From Sphaerisporangium sp. (GTDB lineage: Bacteria; Actinomycetota; Actinomycetes; Streptosporangiales; Streptosporangiaceae): 64,000 bases of DNA. Each line of letters opens with the position of its first letter. Within the stretch, counting starts at the first letter, position 1. Shown piece after piece: positions 52,413 through 61,359 of the stretch. Location: NCBI GenBank assembly GCA_025964675.1, contig JAOPYI010000116.1:1-64000 (forward strand), read 5' to 3'. Under the pieces are notes generated by a model that saw only the letters and a program-made list of their open reading frames with translations, searched no databases and was not told where the DNA came from. The position numbers and the translations under genes are program-made.

Positions 52413-53219
52413 GTGACCGAGTTCGACGCACCTTCAGGAGTGGATCCGTTCACGCCGAGCGTCGCGCGGATGTACGACTATTACCTGGGGGGCAAGGACA
52501 ACTTCGCCGCCGACCGCGAGGCCGCCGAGAAGATCATCGAGATCCTTCCGAACGTCCGTGACGTCGCGCGCGAGAACCGCGATTTCCTGATCCGCACGGT
52601 GACCTACCTCAGCGGGCAGGGCGTCCGCCAGTTCCTCGACGTCGGCGCGGGGCTGCCGACCCAGCGGAACGTCCACCAGGTCGCCCAGGAGCTGGCGCCG
52701 GAGGCCCGGGTCGTCTACGTCGACAACGATCCCATCGTGCTCACCCACGCCCGGGCGCTCCTCGCCCAGAACGAGCGCGTGATGGTCGTCGGCGCCGACA
52801 TGCGTGGCACGCAGGCGCTCCTCGACCACCCGGACGTCCGCTCACACCTCGACCTCTCCCAGCCCGTGGCGGTCCTCCTGCTGGGCGTCCTCCACTTCAT
52901 ACCGGACGACGACGAGGCCATGAAGATCGTTACGACGCTCAGGTCCATACTGGGGCCGGGCGGCTACCTGGTCGTCTCCCACGGCTCCATTGGAGAGCTC
53001 AGCGAGGACGAGAAGCGTGAGGGGGCGCAGGTGTTCAGCCGCACCTCCGCGCCCGGGGTGACCTCCCGGTCCGTCGAGCAGGTGCTGGCGTTCTTCGACG
53101 GGCTCGACCTGGTGCACCCCGGAGTCGTCCCCCTGCAGCGCTGGCGGCCCGAGACGCACCTGTCGATCGTCAGGTCCGGCGAAGCGGGAGCCGTCGGCGG
53201 CGTCGCCCGGGTGTCCTGA
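52413..53219 (+). CDS. SAM-dependent methyltransferase, DUF574 family
   Basis: A 268-residue protein of the actinobacterial DUF574/Methyltransf_19 family. Family hallmarks are PSVARMYDYYLGGKDNFAAD near the N-terminus, VRQFLDVGAGLPTQRNVHQV as the SAM-binding region, VVYVDNDPIVLTHARALL, and ILGPGGYLVVSHG. The substrate of this very large actinomycete family is not known. The GTG at 52413 follows GTGAGGAG and is preferred; an ATG at 52347 would add 22 residues with no family match. It probably has its own promoter after the lysS terminator. Confidence 0.88.
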   Translation: MTEFDAPSGVDPFTPSVARMYDYYLGGKDNFAADREAAEKIIEILPNVRDVARENRDFLIRTVTYLSGQGVRQFLDVGAGLPTQRNVHQVAQELAPEARVVYVDNDPIVLTHARALLAQNERVMVVGADMRGTQALLDHPDVRSHLDLSQPVAVLLLGVLHFIPDDDEAMKIVTTLRSILGPGGYLVVSHGSIGELSEDEKREGAQVFSRTSAPGVTSRSVEQVLAFFDGLDLVHPGVVPLQRWRPETHLSIVRSGEAGAVGGVARVS

Positions 53220-53353
53220 CCCGCTTCTCACCATCTCCGCAGACCCTCGTCCGCGTTTCACACATGCGCGCGCCGGGGGTCTTCGGCATGTATCCGCAGG
53301 TAGACGGGCCGGGTAAAGAATAGCTTCATGATAGGGTGTGTGGAAGAAAAAAA

Positions 53354-53383
53354 TTGACCACCCTGCCCTGGCGCCCGTATGGT
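53354..53383 (+). promoter_or_regulatory. Sigma-70-type promoter of the murQ/peptide-transporter operon
   Basis: TTGACC (53354-53359) and TATGGT (53378-53383) are separated by 18 bases and lie about 30 bases before the first gene of the operon. An A-run just upstream could act as an UP element. Confidence 0.55.
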
Positions 53384-53411
53384 CCTGGCAATCGGGGACC
53401 TGGAGCACTTC

Positions 53412-55202
53412 ATGAAGCGACTCGCAGCGATCACGGCACTGGCGGTGATCATTACAGCCACCGCCTGCGGCACCACCGAGGCCACCGGCACCGCCGGTCC
53501 GGGCGGTATCTACACCACGATCGACGGCGCGAAGCAGATCGACGCGACCGCGCCGATCAACCCGTTCAACCCGCAGGGCAGCACGTTCGTCGGCTATGAC
53601 GCGATGTCGCTGGCCTGGCCCAAGAACGACCTCATGGATCCGAACCAGTTCTACCCCGGCATCGCCAAGAGCTGGACCGCCACGCCCGACCAGGGCGAGG
53701 TCGTCGTGCACCTCCAGCCGAACGCCCGGTGGTCCGACGGCAAGCCGGTCACCAGCGAGGACATCCGCACGTCCATCGGCCTCGCGTACACCCAGGGCGG
53801 CAGCGCGTACACCGTCGACGCAGGTGCGGCCGGCGCCGCCGCCGACATCCAGATCCTGGACGGCAAGACCGTCAAGGTGGTCCAAGGGGCCAACCGCAGC
53901 AACGTGTTCCTCCGGAACGTCCTGTCCACGGTGGTCGTCCCCGCCCATGTCTACGGCTCGCTGCTGCCCGCCGGCTTCTGGACGAAGCTGAAGGCCGCCA
54001 GGGGGACCGGTCCCGCAGCCGAGCAGGCCAAGACGGAGATCACCGGGCTGTCGCAGAAGGTCATCACCTTCGCCCCGCCGAAGGACGTCTCCGCGGGCCC
54101 GTTCGTGCTCGAGCGGATCAACCCCGGCGCGGCGCTGCTGAAGAAGAACGAGTACTTCTACGACGCCGCCAAGATCGTGCCGGACAAGGTGAAGGTCCTC
54201 AACTACACCGGCAACGAGCAGATCTGGAACTACCTGGTCTCCGGGAAGCTGGACAGCGCGCCCTTCACGGCCGTGCCGGCCGCGGTCATGAAGCGGATCA
54301 AGGAGACCCAGGGCAACGGCATCCGCAAGGGCTTCTCTCCGGTGGCGGCGTCCTTGGCGTTCAACCAGGCGCGCAAGCCGTACGACAACGTGCACGTGCG
54401 CAGGGCGCTGGCCTACCTGATCGACAGGAGCCAGGTCACGAAGATCGCCTCCCCCGAGGCCGGGACACCGTCGGTCACCACGACCGGCATCCACGGCAGC
54501 TCCGCCAAGGCCTGGCTGGGCGACGGGCTGGGCACCCTCGAGCCGTACAAGCTCGACCCCGCCAAGGCGGACCAGGAGCTGAAGGCCGCGGGCATGGTCA
54601 AAAAGGGCGGCACGTGGGCGATGCCGGACGGCAAGCCCTGGAAGGTGGAACTCCACGTGCCCGCGTCGTTCTCCGACTGGGTCGCTGCGGCGAAGTCGGT
54701 CACGAGCCAGCTCAACGACCACGGCATCGAGGCCAGCGTGGTCACCTCCGCGGACTACATCCTCTACCTCGACGAGCTGGCGAGAGGGAAGTACGACATC
54801 GGGTTCTGGCTGATGGCACTCGGCCCCTCGCCGTACAACATCTACCAGCGCGTGTACGGCTCGGCCAACGGATGGCAGCTTCTGGCCGGGCAGCTCAGGC
54901 ACTCGCCGCCGGGCAAGAACGGCAACTGGATGGGCGGTCCAGAGACGATCGGCGGGGTGAACCCCGGCGAGCTCACCAGCAGGCTCAACCTGGCCTCGCC
55001 GGCCGAGCAGAAGCGGATCGTCGGCACGCTGGCCAAGCTGACGAACGAGCAGCTGCCCGTCATCCAGATCTACGACTACGTCAACACCCAGTTCGTCAAC
55101 GACACCCGCTACACCGGCTGGCCGGCGGCGGACAGCGAGGCCCTGCGGCTGCCCGCGGGCGTGTGGATGCAACTCGGAATGATCAGGAAAACTAGCCTAT
55201 GA
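53412..55202 (+). CDS. Peptide-type ABC transporter substrate-binding lipoprotein
   Basis: A 596-residue family 5 extracellular solute-binding protein. The signal MKRLAAITALAVIITATACG has a lipobox ending ATAC. Typical parts are FYPGIAKSWTATPDQGEVVV, HLQPNARWSDGKPVTSEDI, VHVRRALAYLIDRSQV and a C-terminal VIQIYDYVNTQFVND. Such proteins bind di- and oligopeptides or other amphipathic ligands. The ATG at 53412 has GGAG 6 bases upstream. The stop overlaps the permease gene (ATGA). Linkage to murQ suggests a peptidoglycan fragment as ligand (inference). Confidence 0.9.
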   Translation: MKRLAAITALAVIITATACGTTEATGTAGPGGIYTTIDGAKQIDATAPINPFNPQGSTFVGYDAMSLAWPKNDLMDPNQFYPGIAKSWTATPDQGEVVVHLQPNARWSDGKPVTSEDIRTSIGLAYTQGGSAYTVDAGAAGAAADIQILDGKTVKVVQGANRSNVFLRNVLSTVVVPAHVYGSLLPAGFWTKLKAARGTGPAAEQAKTEITGLSQKVITFAPPKDVSAGPFVLERINPGAALLKKNEYFYDAAKIVPDKVKVLNYTGNEQIWNYLVSGKLDSAPFTAVPAAVMKRIKETQGNGIRKGFSPVAASLAFNQARKPYDNVHVRRALAYLIDRSQVTKIASPEAGTPSVTTTGIHGSSAKAWLGDGLGTLEPYKLDPAKADQELKAAGMVKKGGTWAMPDGKPWKVELHVPASFSDWVAAAKSVTSQLNDHGIEASVVTSADYILYLDELARGKYDIGFWLMALGPSPYNIYQRVYGSANGWQLLAGQLRHSPPGKNGNWMGGPETIGGVNPGELTSRLNLASPAEQKRIVGTLAKLTNEQLPVIQIYDYVNTQFVNDTRYTGWPAADSEALRLPAGVWMQLGMIRKTSL

Positions 55203-56236
55203 AGCCTTTCGCGGCCCGGGGTGGTCTCCGGGTGAACCCAATGACACGACGGCTCGCGGGTCATCTGGCCCGCGGCCTCGTCATGATCTGGGTGGTCACC
55301 ACGATCAGCTTCGTGATCATCCGTAACATCCCGGGCAACCCCGTCCTCGGGCAGTACGAGACGCTGATCGAGCGTGGCATGTCCCCGGACGCCGCGGAGC
55401 GCGCGACGGCGGCGCTCTACGGCTTCCTGCCTACCGGCACCCTGTGGGAGCAGTACACCGGCTACATGAAGGCCCTGCTCCACCTGGATCTCGGGCAGTC
55501 GCTCAGCACGCCGGGCACCGAGGTCGTCACGCTGATCGGCTCGGCCACCAAGTGGACCGTGCTGCCGGTGCTCGGGGGCACGCTGCTGAGCTTCGTGCTC
55601 GGCGTCACGCTCGGGGTCTACGCGGGCATCAAGCGCTCGGGCAAGCTCGGCGACCTGCTCTCGATCTCCGGCTCGCTGTTGCACGGCGTGCCGCAGTACG
55701 TCATCGGGCTCCTCGTCCTCGCGATCTTCACGACGCTGTGGCCGATCTTCCCCGCGGGTGGTCCCGTCGATGTCGAGTTCGTGCCCGGCCTCAACGCCGG
55801 CTACCTCGCCTCGCTGGTCCAGCACGCCACGCTGCCGGTGCTGACGTACGCGCTGGCCAGCTACGGCGGCTGGGTGCTCGCGATGAAGTCGAGCGTGGCC
55901 ACCGTGCTCGGCGACGACTTCATCCTGGCCGCCGAGCTGCGCGGGCTCTCGCGGGGCGTCCTGTTCAGGTACGTGGCGCGCAACGCGATCCTGCCGCTCT
56001 TCACGATCCTGGCGCTGTCGCTCGGCATGCTCTTCGGCGGCGCCATCTTCATCGAGCGGATCTTCAACTACCCGGGGCTCGGGCTGCTGCTCGTCAACAG
56101 CATCGGCACCCGCGACTACGCCCTGATGGGCGGCACCTTCCTGGTGACCACGATGGCCATCATCGTCGCCAACATCGCGGCCGACCTGTTCTACGCCGTG
56201 ATCGACCCCCGAGTGCGTACAGGAGGCGCGGCATGA
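55199..56236 (+). CDS. ABC transporter permease, DppB-like
   Basis: A 345-residue integral membrane protein of the binding-protein-dependent permease family (OppB/DppB type). It has an N-terminal helix (LVMIWVVTTISFVIIRNIPG) and five more helices. The EAA-like loop is AAELRGLSRGVLFRYVARNA ILP, and FIERIFNYPGLGLLLVNSIG follows. It forms half of the channel. It overlaps its neighbours by 4 bases on both sides. Confidence 0.92.
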   Translation: MKPFAARGGLRVNPMTRRLAGHLARGLVMIWVVTTISFVIIRNIPGNPVLGQYETLIERGMSPDAAERATAALYGFLPTGTLWEQYTGYMKALLHLDLGQSLSTPGTEVVTLIGSATKWTVLPVLGGTLLSFVLGVTLGVYAGIKRSGKLGDLLSISGSLLHGVPQYVIGLLVLAIFTTLWPIFPAGGPVDVEFVPGLNAGYLASLVQHATLPVLTYALASYGGWVLAMKSSVATVLGDDFILAAELRGLSRGVLFRYVARNAILPLFTILALSLGMLFGGAIFIERIFNYPGLGLLLVNSIGTRDYALMGGTFLVTTMAIIVANIAADLFYAVIDPRVRTGGAA

Positions 56237-57144
56237 CGGTGACGACGATCCTCCCGGGAAGCCCGGGGAACACCGGCGCGACCCTGCGGCGCAACTTCTG
56301 GCGGGGCGTCGGGCGAGTGCTGCGCCGCAAGCCCAGCCGGATCGCCGGCGTGGGCATCGTGGCCCTGTTCGGCGCCATGGCACTGTTCGGGCCGATGCTC
56401 TACCCCGCCCACCTGCCACGTGACAACAACGCCCTGTACGCGGCGCCGAGCCTGGCACATCCGTTCGGCACCGACTTCGAGGGCACAGACGTGCTCGCGC
56501 TGGTGGTCACCGGCTCGCGGTACGTCATCCTCACCGGCCTCGCCACCGCGGTCATCACGGTCGCGCTGGGCACGGCGCTCGGGCTGCTCGCCGGCTTCCA
56601 CCGGGGGCGCTGGGACACCGTGCTCATGCGGATCACCGACATGCAGCTCACCATTCCGGGCCTGCCGCTGCTGCTGGTGCTGTCGACCATCTGGAAGTTC
56701 CAGGGGCCGCTCGAGATGGGCCTGGTACTCGGGCTGCTCGGCTGGGGCGGCGTGGCGCGGGCCGTGCGGTCGCAGACCCTGTCGCTGCGTGAGCGAGGCT
56801 TCATCGAGGCCGCCAGGGGACTCGGACTGTCCACCAGGCACATCGTCGGCCGCGAGCTGCTGCCGAGCATGGCGCCCTACATCGCGATGAACGTGCTCAT
56901 CGCCGTGACGGGGGCGATCTACGCCCAGGTGGGCCTGTTCTTCCTTGGAGTCCTGCCGTTCGACTCCAACAACTGGGGCGTGATGCTGAACCTCGCCGTC
57001 TTCGGCGGCGGGGCCCTGACCAGCACGGCCGCGCTGCCGTACCTGCTGGCGCCGCTGCTCGCCATCCTCCTGCTCACGCTGGGCATCGTGCTGATCGTCG
57101 ACGCGATGGACGAGATCTTCAACCCTCGGCTGCGTGAGGAGTAA
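56233..57144 (+). CDS. ABC transporter permease, DppC-like
   Basis: A 303-residue permease starting MTVTTILPGSPGNTGATLRR, with AGGAGG about 6 bases upstream and an ATGA overlap. It has an N-terminal helix, the family motif HPFGTDFEGTDVLALVVTGS, and the EAA loop ERGFIEAARGLGLSTRHIVG. The final helix ends LIVDAMDEIFNPRLREE. It is the OppC/DppC-type half of the channel. Confidence 0.92.
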   Translation: MTVTTILPGSPGNTGATLRRNFWRGVGRVLRRKPSRIAGVGIVALFGAMALFGPMLYPAHLPRDNNALYAAPSLAHPFGTDFEGTDVLALVVTGSRYVILTGLATAVITVALGTALGLLAGFHRGRWDTVLMRITDMQLTIPGLPLLLVLSTIWKFQGPLEMGLVLGLLGWGGVARAVRSQTLSLRERGFIEAARGLGLSTRHIVGRELLPSMAPYIAMNVLIAVTGAIYAQVGLFFLGVLPFDSNNWGVMLNLAVFGGGALTSTAALPYLLAPLLAILLLTLGIVLIVDAMDEIFNPRLREE

Positions 57145-57148
57145 CCCG

Positions 57149-58216
57149 GTGACCACCAACTTTCCCCAGGCCGAGTCCGCCGCCGTGTCTCCCCTGGTCG
57201 CGGCGCCCGGCCACGCCACGGCGCCCGGCGTGCGCGTCAAGGATCTCACCGTCGTCTACAGGACCCCGCTGGGCGAGCTGCCCGCCGTGGGCGGCGTCAG
57301 CCTCACGATCGAGCCGGGCACCATCACCGGCATCGTGGGGGAGTCCGGCTCCGGCAAGTCCACGCTGGCGCTCTCGTTGCTGAACGCCGTCCAGCCGCCC
57401 GGCCGCATCAAGGGCGGCAGCGTCGAGATCGACGGCCTCGGAGACGTCGTGAAGCTCGGCGGCGACGAGCTGCGCCAGGCGCGCGGACGGCACCTCGGGT
57501 ACGTCTTCCAGGCCGCGCAGAACTCCCTCAACCCGCTCAAGACGGTCGGCAAGCAACTACTCGACCTCGGCCGCTCCCACGGCGTCGACGACCTGCGCGC
57601 GCTCGTACGGGACGCCAAGGACCTGCTGGAGCGGATGGGCCTCGACGGAGCCCGCGTGCTCGACTCCCACCAGCACGAGCTGTCCGGCGGGATGCGCCAG
57701 CGCGTCGGCATCATGCTCGCCCTCGTGCTCAACGCCCAGCTCGTCATCCTCGACGAGCCGACCACGGCGCTCGACATGATCACGCAGGCCACCATCCTGC
57801 GGATCGTCCGAGAGGTCCACAAGGAGCGCGGGCTCACGACCCTGATGGTGACCCACGACATCGGCGTGGCGGCGGAGGTCACCGACCGCCTCGCCGTGAT
57901 GTACGGCGGTCGCGTGGTGGAGCACGGTCCCACCATGGAGGTGCTCGGCGCGCCCAGCCACCCGTACACCCGGGGCCTGATCCGGGCGATCCCGCGCCTG
58001 TCCGGCGACATCGCCGAGGCCCAGGCGCTGCCAGGACGGCCGCCCACGCTCGGCACCCTGCCCACGGCGGGATGCGTGTTCAGGGAGCGCTGCCCGCTCC
58101 GCATGGACATCTGCGAGACGGTGGACCCGCGCCCGCTGACCCATGACCGAAGGACCGTCGCGTGCCACGCGGTGGAGCGGTCGCACTCCACGGCGGAGCA
58201 GGAGGAATACGCGTGA
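57149..58216 (+). CDS. ABC transporter ATP-binding protein, DppD-like
   Basis: A 355-residue peptide-importer ATPase. Walker A is GESGSGKSTLALSLLNAV, the signature is HELSGGMRQRVGIMLAL, and Walker B is AQLVILDEPTTALDM. The C-terminal oligopeptide-importer domain has RGLIRAIPRLSG, GCVFRERCPLRMDIC. The cysteines there could hold an iron-sulfur cluster as in some DppD proteins. The GTG at 57149 follows GAGGAG by 7 bases; an in-frame GTG at 57134 is less likely. Confidence 0.92.
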   Translation: MTTNFPQAESAAVSPLVAAPGHATAPGVRVKDLTVVYRTPLGELPAVGGVSLTIEPGTITGIVGESGSGKSTLALSLLNAVQPPGRIKGGSVEIDGLGDVVKLGGDELRQARGRHLGYVFQAAQNSLNPLKTVGKQLLDLGRSHGVDDLRALVRDAKDLLERMGLDGARVLDSHQHELSGGMRQRVGIMLALVLNAQLVILDEPTTALDMITQATILRIVREVHKERGLTTLMVTHDIGVAAEVTDRLAVMYGGRVVEHGPTMEVLGAPSHPYTRGLIRAIPRLSGDIAEAQALPGRPPTLGTLPTAGCVFRERCPLRMDICETVDPRPLTHDRRTVACHAVERSHSTAEQEEYA

Positions 58217-59220
58217 TCACAGGCACCGGCATCACCAAGACCTTCAAGCAGCGCGGCGACGTCCTCGGCGGCCGCGACGTGCGGGCCCTGCGCGGGATCG
58301 ACTTCGCCATCGAGAAGGGCGGGGCCGTCTCGTTCATCGGCGAGTCCGGATGCGGCAAGACCACGCTCGGGCGGATCATCGCCGGGCTGGAGAGCTGGGA
58401 CTCCGGCGAGATCGTGATCGACGGCACGCCGATGTCCTCGCTCCGTCCGAGGCGCCGGCAGCCGTACTTCCGCAAGATCCAGCTCATCCACCAGGACCCG
58501 TACTCCGCCCTCAACCCGACCCGGACGATCTACCAGACCCTCCAGGCGCCGCTCGCCCTGCGCGCGCGCCAGGCCGGCCGCCCGAAGTCGTGGATCGGCG
58601 AGCGCGCCGAGGAACTGCTCTCCCTGGTGGGCATCGACCCCGGGTACGTCCTCGGCCGGTACCCGCACCAGCTCTCAGGCGGCATGCGCCAGCGCGTGGT
58701 CATCGCCCGCGCGCTGACCGTTGACCCCGAGATGCTCGTCGCCGACGAGTCGGTCTCGATGATCGACGTGTCCATGCGGCTGAGCATCCTCGCCCTGCTC
58801 AAGGATCTTCGCGAGCGGCTCGGGGTGAGCGTGCTGTTCATCACCCACGACATCGCCACCGCCAGGTACATCGGCGCCGAGGGCGAGCTGTATGTGCTCT
58901 ACCGGGGGCAGGTCGTGGAACGCGGGCTCACCGAGAGCATCATCACGGGCCCCGTGCATCCGTACACCCAGTCGCTGCTGTCGGCCATTCCCGTCCTGCA
59001 CGGGCTGGAGCAGCCCGGACCCGAGCGGGTCGTGCCGACCGAGGCCCTCGACGAGCGCCACGCGGACGAGGGATGCCTGTTCGCCCGCAGGTGTCCCTTC
59101 CGCACCGAGCGTTGCGAGAAGGAGCGGCCGGCGCTGGTGCGGGGCGTGGAGGTGGCGCACGAGCGCGCGTGCTTCCACCCGCAGCGCCGGAGCGTGATCC
59201 CCGTCGAGGCGGTCGCGTGA
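58213..59220 (+). CDS. ABC transporter ATP-binding protein, DppF-like
   Basis: A 335-residue ATPase starting with GTG that overlaps the previous stop. Walker A is GESGCGKTTLGRIIAGLE, the Q-loop is IHQDPYSALNPTRTIYQ, the signature is HQLSGGMRQRVVIARA, and Walker B is PEMLVADESVSMIDV. The C-terminus has GCLFARRCPFRTERC, the cysteine motif of oligopeptide importers. It overlaps the GNAT gene by 4 bases. Confidence 0.92.
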   Translation: MITGTGITKTFKQRGDVLGGRDVRALRGIDFAIEKGGAVSFIGESGCGKTTLGRIIAGLESWDSGEIVIDGTPMSSLRPRRRQPYFRKIQLIHQDPYSALNPTRTIYQTLQAPLALRARQAGRPKSWIGERAEELLSLVGIDPGYVLGRYPHQLSGGMRQRVVIARALTVDPEMLVADESVSMIDVSMRLSILALLKDLRERLGVSVLFITHDIATARYIGAEGELYVLYRGQVVERGLTESIITGPVHPYTQSLLSAIPVLHGLEQPGPERVVPTEALDERHADEGCLFARRCPFRTERCEKERPALVRGVEVAHERACFHPQRRSVIPVEAVA

Positions 59221-60140
59221 GCGGCCTCAGCCCTGACGACCGTCCCGCGACGCCGGTGACGGGCATCCGTCCCGCCGTGCCCGCCGAGCTGCCCGCCGTC
59301 GGCGAGCTCGCTCGGGCCGCGCTCACTCTGGACGCCTCGGAGGCGCCTCAGATCGTCTCGCGGCTATCGGCTCCGCCCGAGGGACGCCAGTGGACGGCCC
59401 TGGTGACGCCGGATCTGCACGGCGTCGTGTTCGCGTCCACGTCCTCCACCGAGGGCGTGGGCCATGTGGACCTGCTCGCCGTACACCCGTCCGCTCAGGG
59501 CCGGGGCGTCGGCAGGACCCTGGTCGGGGCGGCCGAGGGCTGGCTGCGCGAGCAAGGGGTGCGCGAGGTGCGCCTGGCCGGCAACCCTCCCTGCTACGCC
59601 TGGCCGGGCGTCGACGTGCGCTACACCCCGGCGAGCTGCCTGGCCGAGAGCCTCGGCTATGAGCGGTACCGCACCGCCTGGAACATGACAGCCGACCTCT
59701 CGGGATACGTGCCGGGCGGCGCGGACCGGCCGTCGGGCGAGGAGCTCGCCCGGCTCGCCTCGGCCGGGGTCGCCCTCCATTCGGCGCCCGCCGGCGAGCG
59801 CTCGGCGGTGATGGAGTTCGCCAGGGAGCACTGGAACGACGCGTGGGCCTGGGAGGTGGCGCAGGCGAGCGGCTGCCACTACGCGACCCGGCACGGGGAG
59901 ATCCTGGGCTTCGCCGCCTGGGGAGCCCGGCCAGGCTGGTTCGGGCCGATGGGCACGGCCGAGGCCGCTCGTGGGCTCGGGGTCGGCGGGGTCCTGCTGC
60001 GGCGATGCCTGGAGGAGCAGGCGTTGGCCGGGCAGCGCAGCGCCCAGATCGGCTGGGTGGGGCCGGTGCGCTTCTACGCCAGAGCCGTCGGCGCGCGCGT
60101 GGAACGCGTCTTCTGGCTCTACCGCCGCACCCTCGCCTGA
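59217..60140 (+). CDS. Tandem GNAT acetyltransferase
   Basis: A 307-residue protein with two GNAT domains. The first (about residues 16-145) has the acetyl-CoA loop HPSAQGRGVGRTLVGAAEGW. The second (about 160-305) has TAEAARGLGVGGVLLRRCLE and a final PVRFYARAVGARVERVFWLY. The GTG start overlaps the upstream ATPase gene. Its place between a peptide-type transporter and murQ suggests acetylation of an amino sugar or peptide from cell-wall turnover, which is inference; the acceptor is unknown. About 86 bases separate it from murQ. Confidence 0.88.
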   Translation: MSGLSPDDRPATPVTGIRPAVPAELPAVGELARAALTLDASEAPQIVSRLSAPPEGRQWTALVTPDLHGVVFASTSSTEGVGHVDLLAVHPSAQGRGVGRTLVGAAEGWLREQGVREVRLAGNPPCYAWPGVDVRYTPASCLAESLGYERYRTAWNMTADLSGYVPGGADRPSGEELARLASAGVALHSAPAGERSAVMEFAREHWNDAWAWEVAQASGCHYATRHGEILGFAAWGARPGWFGPMGTAEAARGLGVGGVLLRRCLEEQALAGQRSAQIGWVGPVRFYARAVGARVERVFWLYRRTLA

Positions 60141-60226
60141 CCGTTCTCCCGCCGCCGGCCTCCCACGGTCGGCGGCCACACGGCCGGCGAACCATTTCGA
60201 CGATCCGCCCGGAAGATTGAGGAGTC

Positions 60227-61144
60227 ATGAACCGACCAGGTGCCGCTCTGGCCACGACGGAACAGAGTGATCCGCGTTACCGCCGGATCGACAGGCTGCC
60301 GACCGACGAGATCGCGCGGCTCATGAACGCGGCCGATTCCACGGTGCCGGCGGCGGTGGCCAGGGCGGTCCCGCGGATCTCTGCCGCGATCGACGGGATC
60401 GCCGCCCGGATGCAGGACGGCGGGCGGCTGTTCTACGTGGGTGCCGGCACGTCCGGACGGCTCGCCGTGCTGGACGCCTCGGAGTGCCCGCCGACCTTCG
60501 GCACCGATCCTGAGGTGGTGCGCGGCATCATCGCCGGGGGAGTGGAGGCGCTGACCCGGTCCGTCGAGGGGGCGGAGGACGACGCCGAGGCGGGCGCAGC
60601 CGCCATCCGGGAGCAGGGCGTGGGACCGCTGGACTCGGTGGTGGGGATCTCTGCGAGCGGCCGGGCCCCGTTCGTGCTCGCCGCGGTGGCCGAGGCCCGC
60701 CGTCTCGGCGCGCTGACGGCCGGTCTGTCCTGCAACACCCGCGTGCCGCTGTCCGAGGTCGCCGACCATCCCATCGAGGTCATCGTCGGGCCCGAGGTGG
60801 TGACCGGTTCGACACGGTTGAAGGCCGGGACCGCGCAGAAGCTGGTCCTCAACATGATCTCGACGATCTCGATGATCAAGTGCGGCCGGACCTTCGGGAA
60901 CTACATGATCGAGGTTTCCGCGAGCAACACCAAGCTGGTCGACCGGGCCGCCCGCATCGTCGGCGACATCACCGGCGCCGACATCTCCGTCGCCCGCCTC
61001 GCCCTGGAGGCCGCGGGACACCAGGTTAAGACCGCCGTGGTGATGCTCGAACGCCACCTCGACGCCGACGAGGCGCGCCTGCTGCTCGCGGCCTTCGGCG
61101 ACCGGCTCGACAGCGCCCTGGAGGCCCGCCCCCAGGGCGCCTGA
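60227..61144 (+). CDS. murQ: N-acetylmuramic acid 6-phosphate etherase
   Basis: A 305-residue SIS-domain enzyme. The hallmark block is FYVGAGTSGRLAVLDASECP followed by PTFGTD, with the catalytic Glu in ASECPP. Further matches are VDSVVGISASGRAPFVLAAV, GLSCNTRVPLSEVADHPIEV and STRLKAGTAQKLVLNMISTI. It cleaves the lactyl ether of MurNAc 6-phosphate, giving GlcNAc 6-phosphate and D-lactate, the key step of MurNAc recycling. It closes the operon that encodes a peptide-type importer. No MurP-type PTS protein, MurK kinase or RpiR/MurR regulator is in the window. Length is normal. Confidence 0.95.
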   Translation: MNRPGAALATTEQSDPRYRRIDRLPTDEIARLMNAADSTVPAAVARAVPRISAAIDGIAARMQDGGRLFYVGAGTSGRLAVLDASECPPTFGTDPEVVRGIIAGGVEALTRSVEGAEDDAEAGAAAIREQGVGPLDSVVGISASGRAPFVLAAVAEARRLGALTAGLSCNTRVPLSEVADHPIEVIVGPEVVTGSTRLKAGTAQKLVLNMISTISMIKCGRTFGNYMIEVSASNTKLVDRAARIVGDITGADISVARLALEAAGHQVKTAVVMLERHLDADEARLLLAAFGDRLDSALEARPQGA

Positions 61145-61169
61145 CCGCCTGGCGGGTCGTCAACGGGTG

Positions 61170-61185
61170 GCCGCACGGGTGCGGC
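61170..61185 (+). terminator. Hairpin after murQ
   Basis: Arms GCCGCA (61170-61175) and TGCGGC (61180-61185) around a CGGG loop, 26 bases after the murQ stop. It probably ends the transporter-murQ transcript. Confidence 0.4.
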
Positions 61186-61359
61186 GTGCGGGCCGGGCTC
61201 CGAGGAAGGCCGACGGTACGGCGAGGTACCTGCTGACCCGGGGGGCGTTCACGACAAGGACGGCTCCGGCTCCGGATGTGTGACATCCCCCGTGTACGAA
61301 CCCTCGGGATCCGGGGGCGCTGGAGTCCGCGGGACGGTGAGCATGCATAATCCACACTC

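Noticed and set aside
52842-55172. 776-codon open frame antisense to the methyltransferase and binding-protein genes
   Set aside because: It spans two real genes and their promoter gap, and has no coding signature of its own.
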